Shown: positions 14,173 to 22,215 of the stretch, in pieces
How the letters are laid out: each line of letters begins with the position of its first letter
How positions within the stretch are numbered: position 1 is the first letter of the stretch
Origin: a virus
IMG/VR virus record: IMGVR_UViG_3300017748_000037
Span: 1-34,881 of that record
DNA: 34,881 nucleotides
Reading direction: 5' to 3' (one strand)
Translations under genes and position numbers: made by a program
The notes under the pieces: model-generated
What the model was told of the DNA's origin: nothing
What the model saw: the letters and a program-made list of their open reading frames with translations, nothing else
Databases searched by the model: none

Positions 14173-17100
14173 TTAACAAGTTAATAAATTTTCGACCATT
14201 CCATTTGAGTTTACATATATAACTGATGTAGCACTTAATGAATAATATCCTGCTCCTAATTTTGTAGTTGCATTACTATTTGAGTACACAAAGTTATATA
14301 CCACTGGTGTTGCTCCTGTTCCGTTGTGATAATAAGTTGCTGTTTGTGCTGTACCACAAGCTTCGCTTCTAGTTGTTTTTACAACAGAAGAAGTATAACT
14401 TGTAAACGTGCATCCTGTACAACACACATCGTCAGCGCTTGCACTACTGTAACACAATCCTACTGCTGTACCACAAGCTGCACAAGTTTGTGCTGGAAGT
14501 AATGCACCAGCTGATTGTTCTCTAACACTATTACCTGTTTGGTAAAATTGATTTGCTGCTTTTACTTGTAATGTAGCATCTGTATACACAGCAGTTGCTG
14601 TTGCAAAAGATGTAGTGTCTATATAAAATGTAGCTACACTACCACTACAACAAGCAATACTTGAAGTTGCACCAAAGCGTAAACTAATAGATGTAGGTGT
14701 TCTATAGTCCCAAATTAAATACAAGTATCTATTATTACTAGGATTACTATAATTAAAAGTTGCTTGAAACAATCCAGAAGAAGGGTTTGAAATAGGTGAA
14801 GCAGTTGAAGCTGCTGCATCTATAGTAGCCCAATCAGCTGAGGTATAAGCAGTATTGCTAACTAAATATTTGAATTTATTTACAGTGCTGTTAAACACAA
14901 AATCATCAAAATCTTTTTTATTAGACTGGGGTGTCAAGGTTGACCCTGTTACAGGAAATAGACCTAATGAAGATTGACCATCTGTAGATATAAAACTTGT
15001 TACCGGATCCGTAGGGGTTACACTAAATGTTATTAGTTCACTTGCGGTAGGACTAGATACTGAGTCTTTTTCCCACAAATACTGGTTATGTATAAATTTA
15101 TTTTCATCTGCCGAGCTACCCAATGTCATTTGCACAACAGTTAGTAAACTAGTTGCTGGACAGGATGGAGTAATATCATATGAAGCTGTGCCAGATGGTG
15201 TTATAGTTACTGTTGCTGTTTGTGGATTAGCTAAATTTTTATCAAATGTTAATGTGCCATTACCACTAATAGATTGGCTTATAACATTACTTCCGTTCCA
15301 ATTTACAGTTAAATTTACTGTGCTAGTGCTAACATTATAGTTAAATGTAACAACTCCTTGAGCTAAAGTAAAATCAACAATATAACTTGCAGCTGCTGTT
15401 ACATTTTGTTTTGCTATATTAACTCCACAGTTTGTGTTAGGAATAACTATTGGCATTGAACTGTCGCTTGAGCTTAAAACATACTCATCCATGTAAGGGT
15501 CATATCCACCTAATTTAAATTTATTAAAATTATCAATAAACAAATCTCTAAAATAAGACCTCATACCTATGTCAGACACAACGTTTAATTGTACTTTGTT
15601 TCCAATTCCATTTAACATTATCACAGAAGATCTTTTCGCATCAGTAAAAAATTTAAAAGCTCCGTAAGAAGCAAAACTTTCAGGATTAGAACTTATACCA
15701 TATTCTTCTACTCTAGCCACTTGTGTGCCTAACACTAAATTACTTGCAGTGACTGCATTGTTTCCACTTGTTGTAGAAAGTAAATCTTTGTTTGCTAATA
15801 CATAACTAATCTTATCTTCTTGTAAAACTAAAATATCTGTTTCTCTAGGGTGTAATATTTGTATAGGCCCATAAGAAACCTCTAAGTCTTTGAAATTAGC
15901 TAACCCTAAATTAAACTCATTAAGTCTATTAATATTTGTTTCTTCATTATATATACCACTGTATGTTAAACTAGCATTTCTATCTGCTTTTTTAAAATCT
16001 TGTTGCGATACTGATGTTACTCTCTGCCCTAAATTAAACGATTGGCCAGTTAATGAATCTTCTACCTTAAAACTTTCCACTCCATTACCAAAAGAAAAAC
16101 AATCAAAAAAACCTAAGTTGACTAATGCTGGCACCGAAGCTGTTTGGTTTTGATCACCAGTAGCCGAGCCTGATATGTGAAAATTATTTGTTATATCATA
16201 ACAAGTATCGTCTTCATAATATATATCTGTATCTACATCAACCGGAGTTGTTTCAAATATCATTATAGAGTCCGCAATTTGAACAACTATTCTTCCTTCT
16301 AATACTGAGTTAATACCTCTTATACTTCCACAACCAGGGGTACCAGAACTGACTCCTAAAAACAATTCATTACTGTTTGATGGAGTTGCTGAATCGCTTG
16401 TTGTAAACTGATACCTATTTTCATTCCTAACCTTATTAGGCACTGTACTATTACTACCATTTAAAGTGTTAATATAAACGTTTGTGTTAGCACCAGAATC
16501 ATCCTGACTTGTATCAATACCGCCTTGAAAATCTATATTTTCTCCATTTACAAAATCAAATAAATTGTTATAATCTTGACTTGCTTGAAACGTTCTGTTG
16601 TAATCATATATTTTTGAACCACAACCACCAGACCCTGTACCAATTCTTGTAAACTTAATGTTAAATGTTATTAAACTTGACGCTGGTATAACTAAATTAG
16701 TTTTTGTACCTGTTGGCGAAGTTTCAAAACAAGGAATCAAAATAGCAGGTTGATTATTTCTTTTTACTGTTCTTGCAATAATATTTTGTGAATCAAAAAA
16801 TGAACTAGCATCAGATGTATCTACGGTAAAACTTGTAGGTTTTATTTGCATATACAACCCAGCTAACTCAGATATGTAAGGGTCTTGACCAGAGGTAATA
16901 ATATTTGCTGAAGGTGTTAAAAAGTTTTGTGCTTTTGCTTCTACTTCTAAAACCTCGCATTCAGACAATACAGAACGTGGGCCTTGACTATCGGCTTTAA
17001 CTCTTAATATATCACCTACTTTTACTTTAGTTTGATTTTGTCCTTCAAGTTTAAAAAAGACTGAATTATCTAAAGTGCTTGAATAATAAAAATTACTATA

Positions 17101-18996
17101 TATAGTTTCGTAAGTTGCCTCTGCTCTTTTTAATACAAACTTATATTTAGTTGCCCAACTAGGCGGCTTTTGTGTTACAGGTATTGTTACTTTAATTTTG
17201 TTTTGTAATATAGAATTACTTGCTGGCACAAACACAGTGTTATCAGGAGATACTAAAGCTGTTGTGCTTCTTAAATATTCATCCATATAAACAACACCTA
17301 CCTCGTAATTTCTGTTACTGTGTAAACTTTGTATACTTGTGTTTCTAAGAAACTGAATATCTGCTCTTGTAAAATTAAAATACTCAAACAAAGGCGCTGC
17401 TGTACCTCCAGCAGCTTCGCTGTCTATAAATTTCATTGCAGGTATTTGAATAGTAACACTATCATTACCTGGTGTTGTAGTAATTAAAAATCCTTGATCT
17501 AAAGCTGTTATACCGCTGGCATTTTTTTGCCACGTTACATTGCTATCTGAATCTGCAGGATTAGTTATACTGCAATTAAACGCGTCAGTATAAGATGTGC
17601 CAGTCGCACAATTAGCAACTGTTTGAAAGTATTGAATTTCGGTTCCTATTGCCGCTTTGAAAGCATCGCTTGATGCCATTTCATAAACAGTATTAAATGT
17701 TTGAGGTAATGTAAAGACATTTGTTATTTCTGTAGAGCCTTGTTGACCTGTGACTGTTCCGTTATTTCCTGTATATTTATTATGTACAAATTGTAAATCT
17801 AAAGATAGTAATGCACCAACTTTTAATTTTGTTTTTACTGTACTAAAATCAATTACTATAGCAGCCTGAGTTATTGACTGAGAACTGTCTATAGTATAGT
17901 TTACACCTGCTGAATAACTACTACTCAACTCAGTTATATCGACTCCTTGGGTGGTTAATTCAGCTTCAAAATTCATTTGACAGTCCGCACCGTTAGAATC
18001 TATTAAATCATTTCCATCTTCATAGTTACCATAAATAAGCCTATTACCCATTATGGTTTGACCTTTAGCTATTAAAGGCACATTATCATATAACCTTAAC
18101 AATTCCGTATCAGGAAGAGTAGTATAAATTTTACTATTAGTAAACGTTTGTGTTTGAATTGAGTTGTCTGGCCAGCCAAAATCATCTTTATTGAATTTTT
18201 CAATAACATTAATTATGTTAGAATCAGAGAACTTAAAACATAAATCAAGTCCTTTTACCCTTGATGACCCTGTATTAAAACTTACTTCCACTGCATTAAA
18301 AATGTTTTTCATGCCAGCGTTTAAATTTGTAGACACATCTAAAGAAAAAACACCTGGAACAAAAGCTATATCACTAAACTGTGATAAAGCACTATATTCA
18401 TCATCTTCATATTTATACCTGTAAGCAAAAGTAACCATCCTGGATTCTAAGTAGTTAGCTTCTGTGCTTTGAGTTAACATTGTAATTCCAGGTGAAGAAA
18501 GTGGTGGTTGTACTATTACATTAAGCTCTGCTGCTGTAACGTTAGTATAGTTTTTAGTTACATTTATTTTTCTAGGAGGATTTATATCATCTGTAAAAAA
18601 TAATAAGTCACCAATTTTATTTACACCTGTAATTAAATATTGAGAATTAAAGTTTAACACGCTAGTAGATACTACATGGTATCTTAACAATTGAGAGTTT
18701 GTATCAAAAGATACAATCATATCAGCTGTATTAGAGGCTACAAACCAATATAAAGTTTCTTTTTCACCATCATCATAAGCGCCTATACATACACCGTCTG
18801 TTAATGGAGAATTGTTATATTTTAATGTGGTTAATTGAGAATTACCTTTTGAGTTTTCTACAGCCCCTATTTCTGTAGTTTCAGTTGAACCTAATCTAAC
18901 ATTAACAGCATCAACATACTCACCTGGTGGAAGAATCCTTTCATCCACACTTTTGTTCATTCTACCTGCTACAAAATTTGTTGTTACTATTGGCAT
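14173..18996 (-). CDS. Large tail stabilisation ('muzzle'-type) protein
   Basis: This 1607-residue protein opens with the signature I associate with the stabilisation protein of crAss-like phages: FVAGRMNKSVDERILPPGEY at residues 8-27, then NVRLGSTET. The long middle is beta-rich and Asn/Thr/Ser-rich, with few charged runs. Around residues 1150-1260 there is a more ordinary mixed region (LQEDKISYVLANKDLL, SSVIMLNGIGNKVQL). The last 150 residues form two Cys-containing repeat units also found in the next gene. Proteins of this class close the tail below the ring proteins. The start lies one base after the preceding connector gene. Length and N-terminal motif support the call; whether the repeat tail is typical for the family I cannot tell. 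Confidence 0.75.
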   Translation of the reverse strand: MPIVTTNFVAGRMNKSVDERILPPGEYVDAVNVRLGSTETTEIGAVENSKGNSQLTTLKYNNSPLTDGVCIGAYDDGEKETLYWFVASNTADMIVSFDTNSQLLRYHVVSTSVLNFNSQYLITGVNKIGDLLFFTDDINPPRKINVTKNYTNVTAAELNVIVQPPLSSPGITMLTQSTEANYLESRMVTFAYRYKYEDDEYSALSQFSDIAFVPGVFSLDVSTNLNAGMKNIFNAVEVSFNTGSSRVKGLDLCFKFSDSNIINVIEKFNKDDFGWPDNSIQTQTFTNSKIYTTLPDTELLRLYDNVPLIAKGQTIMGNRLIYGNYEDGNDLIDSNGADCQMNFEAELTTQGVDITELSSSYSAGVNYTIDSSQSITQAAIVIDFSTVKTKLKVGALLSLDLQFVHNKYTGNNGTVTGQQGSTEITNVFTLPQTFNTVYEMASSDAFKAAIGTEIQYFQTVANCATGTSYTDAFNCSITNPADSDSNVTWQKNASGITALDQGFLITTTPGNDSVTIQIPAMKFIDSEAAGGTAAPLFEYFNFTRADIQFLRNTSIQSLHSNRNYEVGVVYMDEYLRSTTALVSPDNTVFVPASNSILQNKIKVTIPVTQKPPSWATKYKFVLKRAEATYETIYSNFYYSSTLDNSVFFKLEGQNQTKVKVGDILRVKADSQGPRSVLSECEVLEVEAKAQNFLTPSANIITSGQDPYISELAGLYMQIKPTSFTVDTSDASSFFDSQNIIARTVKRNNQPAILIPCFETSPTGTKTNLVIPASSLITFNIKFTRIGTGSGGCGSKIYDYNRTFQASQDYNNLFDFVNGENIDFQGGIDTSQDDSGANTNVYINTLNGSNSTVPNKVRNENRYQFTTSDSATPSNSNELFLGVSSGTPGCGSIRGINSVLEGRIVVQIADSIMIFETTPVDVDTDIYYEDDTCYDITNNFHISGSATGDQNQTASVPALVNLGFFDCFSFGNGVESFKVEDSLTGQSFNLGQRVTSVSQQDFKKADRNASLTYSGIYNEETNINRLNEFNLGLANFKDLEVSYGPIQILHPRETDILVLQEDKISYVLANKDLLSTTSGNNAVTASNLVLGTQVARVEEYGISSNPESFASYGAFKFFTDAKRSSVIMLNGIGNKVQLNVVSDIGMRSYFRDLFIDNFNKFKLGGYDPYMDEYVLSSSDSSMPIVIPNTNCGVNIAKQNVTAAASYIVDFTLAQGVVTFNYNVSTSTVNLTVNWNGSNVISQSISGNGTLTFDKNLANPQTATVTITPSGTASYDITPSCPATSLLTVVQMTLGSSADENKFIHNQYLWEKDSVSSPTASELITFSVTPTDPVTSFISTDGQSSLGLFPVTGSTLTPQSNKKDFDDFVFNSTVNKFKYLVSNTAYTSADWATIDAAASTASPISNPSSGLFQATFNYSNPSNNRYLYLIWDYRTPTSISLRFGATSSIACCSGSVATFYIDTTSFATATAVYTDATLQVKAANQFYQTGNSVREQSAGALLPAQTCAACGTAVGLCYSSASADDVCCTGCTFTSYTSSVVKTTRSEACGTAQTATYYHNGTGATPVVYNFVYSNSNATTKLGAGYYSLSATSVIYVNSNGMVENLLTC
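14576..14634 (-). repeat. Coding repeat unit, copy in the stabilisation gene
   Basis: This encodes FYIDTTSFATATAVYTDAT, from about residue 1454 of the stabilisation protein, and is the counterpart of 14097-14155. A more divergent second unit follows, with YYHNGTG and LGAGYYSL, and runs to the C-terminal cysteine. Confidence 0.5.
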
Positions 18997-18997
18997 G

Positions 18998-19918
18998 CTA
19001 TTTTATCCATTTATTCTGGCCTCTTAAATTCATTAAAAGTCGACCAGGGTGTATATTACTTAATCTTATTTTTGCGTTTCTAAGCAAAGATGATTTATCT
19101 TTTCTTGCTCTGTTGACTATATACTCTTGTACCCCTAATCTACCATTCAAAATAGCATATTTAATATATGCGTAAATGTATTCTTCAAAAAGTTTATTTA
19201 GACTTATATTAGCGTCTGTTCCATTTTCCATACCATCTGATACGTATTCTAATACTATAGAAGAAGAAGCCGCTAAAGAACTAAAATTAATTACACCTCT
19301 TTGTTTGTCAATAGAAAAAGTAGGATTTGCGTTTGCTGTTTCTGTGTTTAGACCAAATCTTGAGCCAACTGCTTGGTCAAAATACCAACAGCCATCTACA
19401 CACCATCCTTCATAACCATTGTATGGACTTTTTTTGTTTAAATAAATAGACCGAGCTCCACTTGCAAACGAAAAATCTAACTCTGAATCTTGAGGTTTAA
19501 GTACATTACCATCTTGGTCAAATAAAATATTAGATTGGTTGTCTTGTAAATAAGCTGTAGCCCATCCTGTTTGAATATTTTCTGTTAATGGTAATAAAAT
19601 ACCATTACTATAATAAGAAATTCTAACCCAATTAACATAATCAGGAGGTAAAATAAATCTAAGATCATCATTTAAGTCTAGTTGTAATATCTTGACCTCT
19701 TTCATGGCATCATAATTCAATTCTTGAATCCCTCTTTTAGCATGAAATAAAACCTGGTATCTATCTATATTGTTTATTAATTCATTATTTCCTTGATACA
19801 TTAACATAAAATTATTAACTATATCATTCAAGGAAACAAATTGATAAGAACCCCAGTATTTATCTTTAGGGATTTGACCTGAATTTGTATAATATGCGTA
19901 ATCATTTATATATGCCAT
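18998..19918 (-). CDS. Head-tail connector / tail tubular protein (P22 gp4-like class)
   Basis: This 306-residue protein has the block I associate with the tail tubular or ring protein of crAss-like phages: FHAKRGIQELNYDAMKEVK near residues 53-71, ILPPDYVNWVRISYY near 89-103, then an ILFDQDGN segment. The first part is helical, the middle beta-rich, and the C terminus basic. It would form part of the ring stack joining portal and tail. It starts three bases after the preceding ring gene and ends one base before the stabilisation protein, an order matching the assembly path. The start ATG is preceded by TAGGGT and has no clear SD. Confidence 0.72.
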   Translation of the reverse strand: MAYINDYAYYTNSGQIPKDKYWGSYQFVSLNDIVNNFMLMYQGNNELINNIDRYQVLFHAKRGIQELNYDAMKEVKILQLDLNDDLRFILPPDYVNWVRISYYSNGILLPLTENIQTGWATAYLQDNQSNILFDQDGNVLKPQDSELDFSFASGARSIYLNKKSPYNGYEGWCVDGCWYFDQAVGSRFGLNTETANANPTFSIDKQRGVINFSSLAASSSIVLEYVSDGMENGTDANISLNKLFEEYIYAYIKYAILNGRLGVQEYIVNRARKDKSSLLRNAKIRLSNIHPGRLLMNLRGQNKWIK

Positions 19919-19921
19919 ACC

Positions 19922-20932
19922 CTATGATTGTGTTTGATTATCTTCTAATATTTCTTGTTTACCAAACTGATATACATCAGCTTCTCTAATTTCAATACCT
20001 ATGTATTGACAAATTTTTGCTACAATACCTGGTTCATCTGATAATGGTAATTCAAAATCTTGGTAGTCAGCTTGACTTGAATCAAACTCTGGACTACCAG
20101 TAGTACCACCGACATTTAAATAAGTCCATTTAGGTGCTAGTGGGTATCTTACATATTCTGCACTAATTGATCCGCTTTGTATCAAACTTGTCGGATACAC
20201 TGTTATTGTGTTACCTAACTGACCTGTTGCAGCATCACCACTTACTGCACTTGTAGCTCCACCTAATACATATGCTGGATAACCTGTTGATGGTGCTGTT
20301 AAAGGTGAATTGTTTAAATAAAATATTTTATTTTGATTTACTCTTTCTACTTCAACTATACCACTGGTGTTAAATATAGCATACGTATTACCCACAGTTC
20401 CAGCTACCCCAAAAGGACTCGCTGATAATGTTAATTGAGTTTCACTATCTATACTTACAACATAAGCGCTAAATCCACCGTAACTAACAGCAGATGTATT
20501 TACAACATACTGGCCAACTTTTACTACAGCTGTTGTTACAAAAGTTGCATTACCATCTATCAATTTATTAACTCCAGAACCTGTAGTTGTAGACCCTGCA
20601 ATGTAATTCGGATAATAGTTTATTTTGTTTATATAGTAGTAGTCAGAAGGTAAATTGTAAAAATTACTAGCTTGTTGTTTTAAAGATTGTGTTACAGAAA
20701 AACTATCTATAACTTCTACCAAACTTTTAACTATGTCCGCATATCCTGTCCCTGAAACTCTTTGATTTTGTTTTGTAATCCAACTATTGTATTGATAAAA
20801 ATAATCTTCAAATAAATCCATTTGAGCTTGTTGCGCATATAGATTAAAGTCTTGCGGAGAAACATAACCGTAATTATTTTTATTAGCTATAGCTAGGACT
20901 GTGTTTCGTACGCTATTTATCATTACACCCAT
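19922..20932 (-). CDS. Ring/adaptor structural protein
   Basis: In this 336-residue protein the N-terminal helical part (about 1-100) is followed by a Gly/Thr/Val-rich beta insert (about 115-230). The conserved-looking C-terminal block contains YVRYPLAPKWTYL, then DYQDFELPLSDEPGIVAKI. That block recalls structural proteins next to the tail tubular gene in crAss-like phages, so a ring or adaptor role below the portal is likely. The ATG at 20932 and one at 20923 are both possible. A -7 promoter box lies 17 bases upstream and a strong terminator just before it, so this gene opens the tail transcription unit. Confidence 0.65.
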   Translation of the reverse strand: MGVMINSVRNTVLAIANKNNYGYVSPQDFNLYAQQAQMDLFEDYFYQYNSWITKQNQRVSGTGYADIVKSLVEVIDSFSVTQSLKQQASNFYNLPSDYYYINKINYYPNYIAGSTTTGSGVNKLIDGNATFVTTAVVKVGQYVVNTSAVSYGGFSAYVVSIDSETQLTLSASPFGVAGTVGNTYAIFNTSGIVEVERVNQNKIFYLNNSPLTAPSTGYPAYVLGGATSAVSGDAATGQLGNTITVYPTSLIQSGSISAEYVRYPLAPKWTYLNVGGTTGSPEFDSSQADYQDFELPLSDEPGIVAKICQYIGIEIREADVYQFGKQEILEDNQTQS

Positions 20933-20949
20933 GAGTAATTTTGTTTATA

Positions 20950-20957
20950 CAAATATA
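20950..20957 (-). promoter_or_regulatory. Bacteroidota -7 promoter box (TATATTTG)
   Basis: This exact TAnnTTTG match lies between the intrinsic terminator at 20960-20994 and the start of the ring protein at 20932, so transcription could restart here for the tail genes. The -33 region would fall in the terminator stem. Confidence 0.5.
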
Positions 20958-20959
20958 AG

Positions 20960-20994
20960 TAAAAAAAAAGAGGCTTAATTGTTTAAGCCCCTTC
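20960..20994 (-). terminator. Strong intrinsic terminator after the 108-residue gene
   Basis: Reading the minus strand, GGGGCTTAA-ACAA-TTAAGCCTC forms a stem of about ten pairs with one G-U and a four-base loop, followed at once by nine or more T. It is the clearest Rho-independent terminator in the window. It sits 20 bases past the stop of the gene at 21015-21341. Confidence 0.85.
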
Positions 20995-21014
20995 TAACTG
21001 TAAGTTAAGTGTGA

Positions 21015-21341
21015 TTATGCCCACGCTTCTTGTAATTGAGCTATTCCTGTAATAGGATATTTTGGCTCAAGCACATAGAAAGGTTTTGTCCAGCTTGTAC
21101 TTAAAGCATTTTCAATATCATCAACGATGCTATTTAACTGCTCTTTTGTTTTAGCTGCGTCAGAAGCTGTTGAAGCTGTTAACTCAACACCTAAGACTTC
21201 TGCTGCACCTGTTGCGCTGTGTCCTACAAGGTTGAAAAGAATATCAACTTTTGTATTAGCACCAACCTCAACAGTTACAATGTCGTGAATAGGAATTAAA
21301 TAATGAGCGTCACTTAAACTAATTTTTAGAAATTTTACCAT
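21015..21341 (-). CDS. Small virion-like protein with its own transcription unit
   Basis: This 108-residue protein starts MVKFLKISLSDAHYL. The N-terminal half looks like a beta barrel or sandwich (IPIHDIVTVEV, KVDILFNLV) and the C-terminal half contains a helix (KEQLNSIVDDIENALSTSW). I do not know the family. A frame beginning at 21368 would place the start inside the presumed transcript leader, so I prefer the ATG at 21341. The gene has a good promoter box 32 bases upstream and the strong terminator just downstream, making a single-gene unit. That fits an abundant virion component such as a capsid decoration protein, an idea that rests on position and regulation alone. Confidence 0.6.
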   Translation of the reverse strand: MVKFLKISLSDAHYLIPIHDIVTVEVGANTKVDILFNLVGHSATGAAEVLGVELTASTASDAAKTKEQLNSIVDDIENALSTSWTKPFYVLEPKYPITGIAQLQEAWA

Positions 21342-21373
21342 AGTTAAAAATTTTAATGGGTTAAACAATCCAA

Positions 21374-21381
21374 CAAAGATA
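21374..21381 (-). promoter_or_regulatory. Bacteroidota promoter: TATCTTTG with upstream TTG
   Basis: This is the best promoter in the window. TATCTTTG is a perfect -7 box, and a TTG lies 21 bases further upstream, inside the end of the preceding gene, close to the -33 spacing of Bacteroidota promoters. The start of transcription would fall near 21367. Confidence 0.6.
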
Positions 21382-21387
21382 CGCTTT

Positions 21388-22143
21388 CTATTTGTCTTTT
21401 TTCAAGCGGTTAGATAGGTGTTTATATATCTCTAAACCTCCGTCACTTTGCATGTAAGCTGCTAAAGTATACTCTGGATCTTCACCAAAAGGTATAGTTA
21501 GTAGTTTTTTCTTATTACCCGGTAAATTAAAATATATATCCTTCTTACTGTTCTTAAATATCAAGTACCCATTAACCATAAATCTTCTGACCTCGTCTTG
21601 TAATTCAAGCATTGGGTCATTAACTGTGTCAATAAAATCTTCAGGGTTTGCTTTAGCGTAAATTAAAATATCTCTTTTTAATTGTGGTATAGTAAGTTTA
21701 TCCACATGATTACCCATCAAGACTCTACATACTGATAATAATTTATCCACTTCTAAATCTCTAGCCATAACTAAAGCATCAACTTCTAATTCAACTGATA
21801 TCAACTCTTCTTGAGCGTCTTTAGCTTCGTCTATTTCTTCAAACAAACTTCCGTTTGATGGATGGTAATGCAAAAATTGTTGCAATACTTGATTTTCTCT
21901 TGGGACATATAGCATGCCGTCTTCAAAAACAACAGGCTCTAAAATAGCGTTTCCATCTTGGTCATCTTCAAATGGTGTTTTTTGATTTCTTGCATATCGT
22001 AAAGGTCTATTAATTCCTTTTTCTTCGTCAAAATATAATAAGGGTGATCTTCTTGAGTGCCTTGAACTCAACATGTATGCTAATGGTGAGTTTCCGTTTT
22101 TAAGCCTATAAGCCTTGGCTTTTAGTGTAGTATTTTTTTTCAT
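21388..22143 (-). CDS. Conserved phage protein of unknown function, head region
   Basis: This 251-residue soluble protein has a basic N terminus (MKKNTTLKAKAYRLKNGNSP). The first half mentions no known motif. The C-terminal half contains LTIPQLKRDILIYAKANPED (about residues 151-170) and KKKLLTIPFGEDPEYTLAAY, a block I have seen in several Bacteroidota phages without a known role. It lies between the capsid gene and the small gene at 21341, after a terminator-like hairpin. Because no promoter box is seen in its 72-base leader, it may depend on readthrough from the capsid unit. Confidence 0.55.
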   Translation of the reverse strand: MKKNTTLKAKAYRLKNGNSPLAYMLSSRHSRRSPLLYFDEEKGINRPLRYARNQKTPFEDDQDGNAILEPVVFEDGMLYVPRENQVLQQFLHYHPSNGSLFEEIDEAKDAQEELISVELEVDALVMARDLEVDKLLSVCRVLMGNHVDKLTIPQLKRDILIYAKANPEDFIDTVNDPMLELQDEVRRFMVNGYLIFKNSKKDIYFNLPGNKKKLLTIPFGEDPEYTLAAYMQSDGGLEIYKHLSNRLKKDK

Positions 22144-22149
22144 TTTATT

Positions 22150-22199
22150 TAATTTAAATTTTAGTAAAAATAAATTCTACCCCCGCTTTTGCAGGGGTA
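22150..22199 (-). terminator. Terminator-like hairpin after the major capsid gene
   Basis: The minus strand reads TACCCCTGC-AAAA-GCGGGGGTA, a stem of nine pairs including one G-U with a four-base loop. It is followed by GAATTTATTTTTACT, U-rich but not a clean run. It would end a fraction of transcripts, or protect the 3' end of the capsid message, and let the rest continue into the gene at 22143. Confidence 0.6.
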
Positions 22200-22215
22200 A
22201 AACTTATAATAAATA

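Noticed and set aside
20933-21014. The gap at 20933-21014 as a possible tRNA or small RNA gene
   Set aside because: It is explained by one terminator hairpin and a promoter box. No cloverleaf can be drawn.
21342-21368. Longer start (MFNPLKFLT...) for the 108-residue gene
   Set aside because: It would begin at about the predicted transcript start of the promoter at 21381. The ATG at 21341 has the usual A/T-rich leader and gives a more natural N terminus.
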